From assembly GCA_964458775.1 (NCBI GenBank), contig CAYWLQ010000206.1:1-7175 (forward strand): DNA of 7,175 bases, read 5' to 3'. This stretch comes from CAYWLQ01 sp964458775 (lineage in GTDB: Bacteria > Myxococcota_A > Polyangia > JAAYKL01). Under the pieces are notes generated by a model. The model did no database searches and had not been told where the DNA came from. It was given only the letters and a program-made list of their open reading frames with translations. How positions within the stretch are numbered: the first letter of the stretch is position 1; every line of letters begins with the position of its first letter. The position numbers were made by a program, and so were the translations under genes. Positions 5,335 to 7,175 of the stretch are shown in pieces.

Positions 5335-6852
5335 ATGGATTTTTTAGTACTATCACCTCCTGTAACCGCCCCCTCAGAACCTCCTTCCGGAGCATTTATG
5401 CTTGCTGCCGGTCTTGCCGGACGAGGATTTGAGGTCGGTTTTCTAGATTTGTCTCTTGAATTTTTTTTACAAGAGTTTGGAGATCTTAACTCCGCACAAA
5501 AGAATGCTTTGAAATATATTACCGAAAGTGTTGAAGGATATACACCCGAACATCACAGAAGCGCTTCAGGACATCTTCATTCTGCATTATCAAAATTCAG
5601 CAATCGTTATCCGAATTGGAAGCTTACATTAATGGATATTGTTTCTCCTTGTAGAGTTCATGATTCGACTGAGCTATTGAAATTGTCAGAAAAATCGGGC
5701 GGACCTTTTGATGATCTCTATAATAATGTTTTGCTCCCGATAATAGATACACACAAACCGAAGCAAGTATTAATATCGCTTGCTTATTTGTCCCAACTTC
5801 CGGCAGCAGTTGCACTTGAAGTTTTTTTGATAAATATGGGCATAGTTCCGACAGTAGGAGGCTCATTGCCTAACAGTCTCCAAGCAACCGGCGGGGGAGT
5901 CAGCTCGCTACAACGATTGTTTTCAAAAATTGTTCTCGGTGACGGGAGTACACTTTTAACAGATAGAAAAGCAGACGAACGTTTTCTTAACCGGCTTTCT
6001 TGGCCGAAAATATTGTCACAGCATGCTTATTTTACCTCCAGGCTGATTATTCCGTTATCTTTATCATCCGGATGTTTTTGGAACCGCTGCCTTTTTTGCC
6101 CTGACAGAGAAATGGAATATTTTTCGATACCCATGCAAACAGTCTCTGATTTTGCAGAAACAATTCCGCAAGAAATAAAAAACAACAATCCCGTCATCCA
6201 TCTGTTGGATTCTTCGCTTCCCCCAAAGCAACTTCGTTTGTTTTTGGAAGTGTCAAAACACAATAATTTTAAATTCTACGGTTTTGCCAGACCCACCAAA
6301 GAATTGCTTAAAAACAATCTGATAGAGAATGCAGCAGAATCAGGATGTCTAATGCTTCAGTTGGGTGCCGAGGGAGGCAGCGATTTTTTGCTCAATCGAT
6401 TTAATAAAGGAATTCATCCGACGGAATCTAAAGAAGTAATTAGCAGGGCAGCTTCAGCAGGAATTCGTACATATGTTTATCTGCTGTTCGGTCTTCCGGG
6501 AGAAACCGAAAGCGATCTTGAACAAACTCTTCAATGGACGGCGGAACTTGGCGACTCTATTGATTTTCTAAATTTATCGCTATTTAATCTGCCGAAATGT
6601 AGTGAATTGTCTCAAAAAGCTCAGGAATTCGGCATAGATCTCGCAGATTATTCACACGAAAATCAAGAAACAGAAGGAATTAGACTGTACCGCCCGTTTA
6701 CTTACAAGGGAGAAGATCCCAAAGAAAAAGCTAGAAAATTTCTAAAAGTATTTAAGAACGACCCAAATATTAGAAATGCCTATCTTCAAACCCCAAGATG
6801 GTTCAGAGCGGCCCATCTGGCGCTCATGAAAATTCCGGGAAGAAAACTCTAA
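5335..6852 (+). CDS. B12-binding-like radical SAM protein with CX4CX2C cluster motif
   Basis: This 505-aa protein probably uses a [4Fe-4S] cluster to split S-adenosylmethionine and start a radical reaction, perhaps with cobalamin; its substrate is unknown. Residues 1-40 (FLVLSPPV..PSEPPSGAFML..GFEVGFLDL) and 137-205 (QVLISLAYLSQLPAAVALE, VPTVGGSLPN, KIVLGDGSTLL) match the N-terminal B12-binding-like layout, with an extra helical insert at about 45-130. I do not see the cobalamin-ligating DxHxxG motif, so B12 binding is uncertain. The radical SAM core is about 235-430, with SSGCFWNRCLFC carrying cluster cysteines 247, 252 and 255. That is CX4CX2C rather than the common CX3CX2C. LQLGAEGGSDFLLNRFNKG (341-359) and TYVYLLFGLPGETESDLEQT (379-398) are typical later core motifs. 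A 75-residue tail follows. The start is supported by the family-typical opening, although no ribosome site precedes it. Confidence 0.85.
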   Translation: MDFLVLSPPVTAPSEPPSGAFMLAAGLAGRGFEVGFLDLSLEFFLQEFGDLNSAQKNALKYITESVEGYTPEHHRSASGHLHSALSKFSNRYPNWKLTLMDIVSPCRVHDSTELLKLSEKSGGPFDDLYNNVLLPIIDTHKPKQVLISLAYLSQLPAAVALEVFLINMGIVPTVGGSLPNSLQATGGGVSSLQRLFSKIVLGDGSTLLTDRKADERFLNRLSWPKILSQHAYFTSRLIIPLSLSSGCFWNRCLFCPDREMEYFSIPMQTVSDFAETIPQEIKNNNPVIHLLDSSLPPKQLRLFLEVSKHNNFKFYGFARPTKELLKNNLIENAAESGCLMLQLGAEGGSDFLLNRFNKGIHPTESKEVISRAASAGIRTYVYLLFGLPGETESDLEQTLQWTAELGDSIDFLNLSLFNLPKCSELSQKAQEFGIDLADYSHENQETEGIRLYRPFTYKGEDPKEKARKFLKVFKNDPNIRNAYLQTPRWFRAAHLALMKIPGRKL

Positions 6853-6906
6853 ACCGTTAAAATGCACGATCCAAAAGGCAATGATACAATTCTTAAAAGT
6901 CCGGTC

Positions 6907-6988
6907 AGGACAAGGTGGATCGCTTTCCTTGATGCTTGACCTACTAAAATCATACACACTCGCTTCGTCAACCGACCACCCTTGTCCT
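6907..6988. repeat. Long-range inverted repeat with one-base bulge
   Basis: AGGACAAGGTGG (6907-6918) pairs with CCACCCTTGTCCT (6976-6988), giving 12 base pairs with a single bulged base and a 57-base loop. A competing nested pairing also exists: GGTCA (6903-6907) with TGACC (6937-6941), and CAAGG (6911-6915) with CCTTG (6927-6931). The left arm can therefore pair with two partners. No T-run follows, so it is not a standard terminator for the radical SAM gene. Confidence 0.45.
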
Positions 6989-7106
6989 CAAAAGCTGCCG
7001 TTCTGAGGCGGACACAGCGTACCCCTAAACGCTCATATGGATCGCAGGACATGCTTCGCCGCAAACAAATTGCTCCGGGCGATAAGCTTCCTGAAAGCAG
7101 GTGCGG

Positions 7107-7141
7107 ACTCATTGAAAGAGGGTGGCAAACTCATTGAAAGA
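7107..7141 (+). repeat. Tandem 13-bp direct repeat, 22-bp period
   Basis: ACTCATTGAAAGA occurs at 7107-7119 and again, identical, at 7129-7141. A shorter related TGAAAG lies at 7092-7097, so the TGAAAG core recurs at steps of 21 and 22 bases, about two DNA turns. All copies would face the same side of the helix, as in binding-site arrays for an activator or iterons. The gene it would serve lies beyond the right edge. Confidence 0.6.
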
Positions 7142-7175
7142 AGCCGGGTTCTAATTCGTTTTCGTTATGGGTTTC

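Larger units (their letters stand above)
6853..7175. other. Gene-poor right-hand flank with repeats
   Basis: No convincing gene is seen here. A minus-strand frame covering 6849-7112 is rich in Arg, Cys and Leu with no domain or ribosome site and looks spurious. A 25-codon plus-strand ORF begins at 6862, ten bases after the radical SAM stop, without a ribosome site. The stretch looks more GC-rich than the adjoining gene and holds an inverted repeat (6907-6988) and a tandem repeat (7107-7141). It may be a dispersed repeat or the upstream region of a gene beyond the window. Confidence 0.5.

Noticed and set aside
6862..6939. 25-codon ORF ten bases after the radical SAM stop, considered as a RiPP precursor.
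   Set aside because: It has no ribosome site, no cysteine-rich or repeated core, and ends inside an inverted repeat; too weak to call.
6849..7112. Minus-strand 87-codon frame after the radical SAM gene.
   Set aside because: No ribosome site and no domain; composition is typical of non-coding translation, and it overlaps inverted repeats.
7123..7138. Sigma54 promoter TGGCAAACTCATTGAA.
   Set aside because: The -12 GC is GA, and the match is produced by the tandem repeat, whose other copy lacks the TGGC.

Overview
The window is AT-rich bacterial chromosomal DNA. It holds five well-supported protein genes, two or three doubtful very small ORFs, and two gene-poor stretches of about 340 and 320 bases that carry short repeats. 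I see no tRNA, rRNA, CRISPR array or intact insertion sequence. The best clue to the host is the pair made of an ECF sigma factor and a single-pass protein with TPR-like helices. That arrangement resembles sigma/regulator pairs I associate with Myxococcota and related former Deltaproteobacteria. An M35-type secreted metalloprotease and a cobalamin-type radical SAM protein fit that guess, but the base composition is low for typical myxobacteria, so the placement is tentative.

Layout: (1) Bases 2-814 (+) are the 3' part of a secreted zinc metalloprotease of the M35 (aspzincin) family, cut by the left edge. (2) Bases 879-1010 (+) hold a doubtful 43-codon ORF containing a perfect 16-bp palindrome. 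It stops 3 bases before the next gene. (3) Bases 1014-2714 (+) encode a multi-pass GT-C glycosyltransferase that probably moves a sugar from a lipid carrier on the outer side of the inner membrane. (4) Bases 2715-3057 have no convincing gene. They hold three copies of a 16-24 bp repeat (two direct, one inverted) around a hairpin-rich insert. (5) Bases 3058-3588 and 3591-4463 (+) form a two-gene operon: an ECF sigma factor, then a membrane-anchored protein that is probably its anti-sigma factor. (6) Bases 4539-5192 (-) encode a small exported protein of unknown function, converging on the sigma operon. (7) Divergent from it, bases 5335-6852 (+) encode a radical SAM protein with a B12-binding-like N-terminal region and an unusual CX4CX2C cluster motif. 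A promoter-like site would give it an almost leaderless transcript. (8) Bases 6853-7175 have no convincing gene, but hold a bulged long-range inverted repeat and a tandem 13-bp repeat with a 22-bp period.

The genes do not form one obvious pathway. The common theme is the cell envelope: an exported protease, a periplasm-facing glycosyltransferase, an envelope-linked sigma switch and an exported unknown protein. No complete new system is evident. The items most worth a second look are the repeat cluster before the sigma gene, the sigma/TPR-regulator pair, the variant radical SAM protein with its divergent exported neighbour, and the phased repeats at the right edge.
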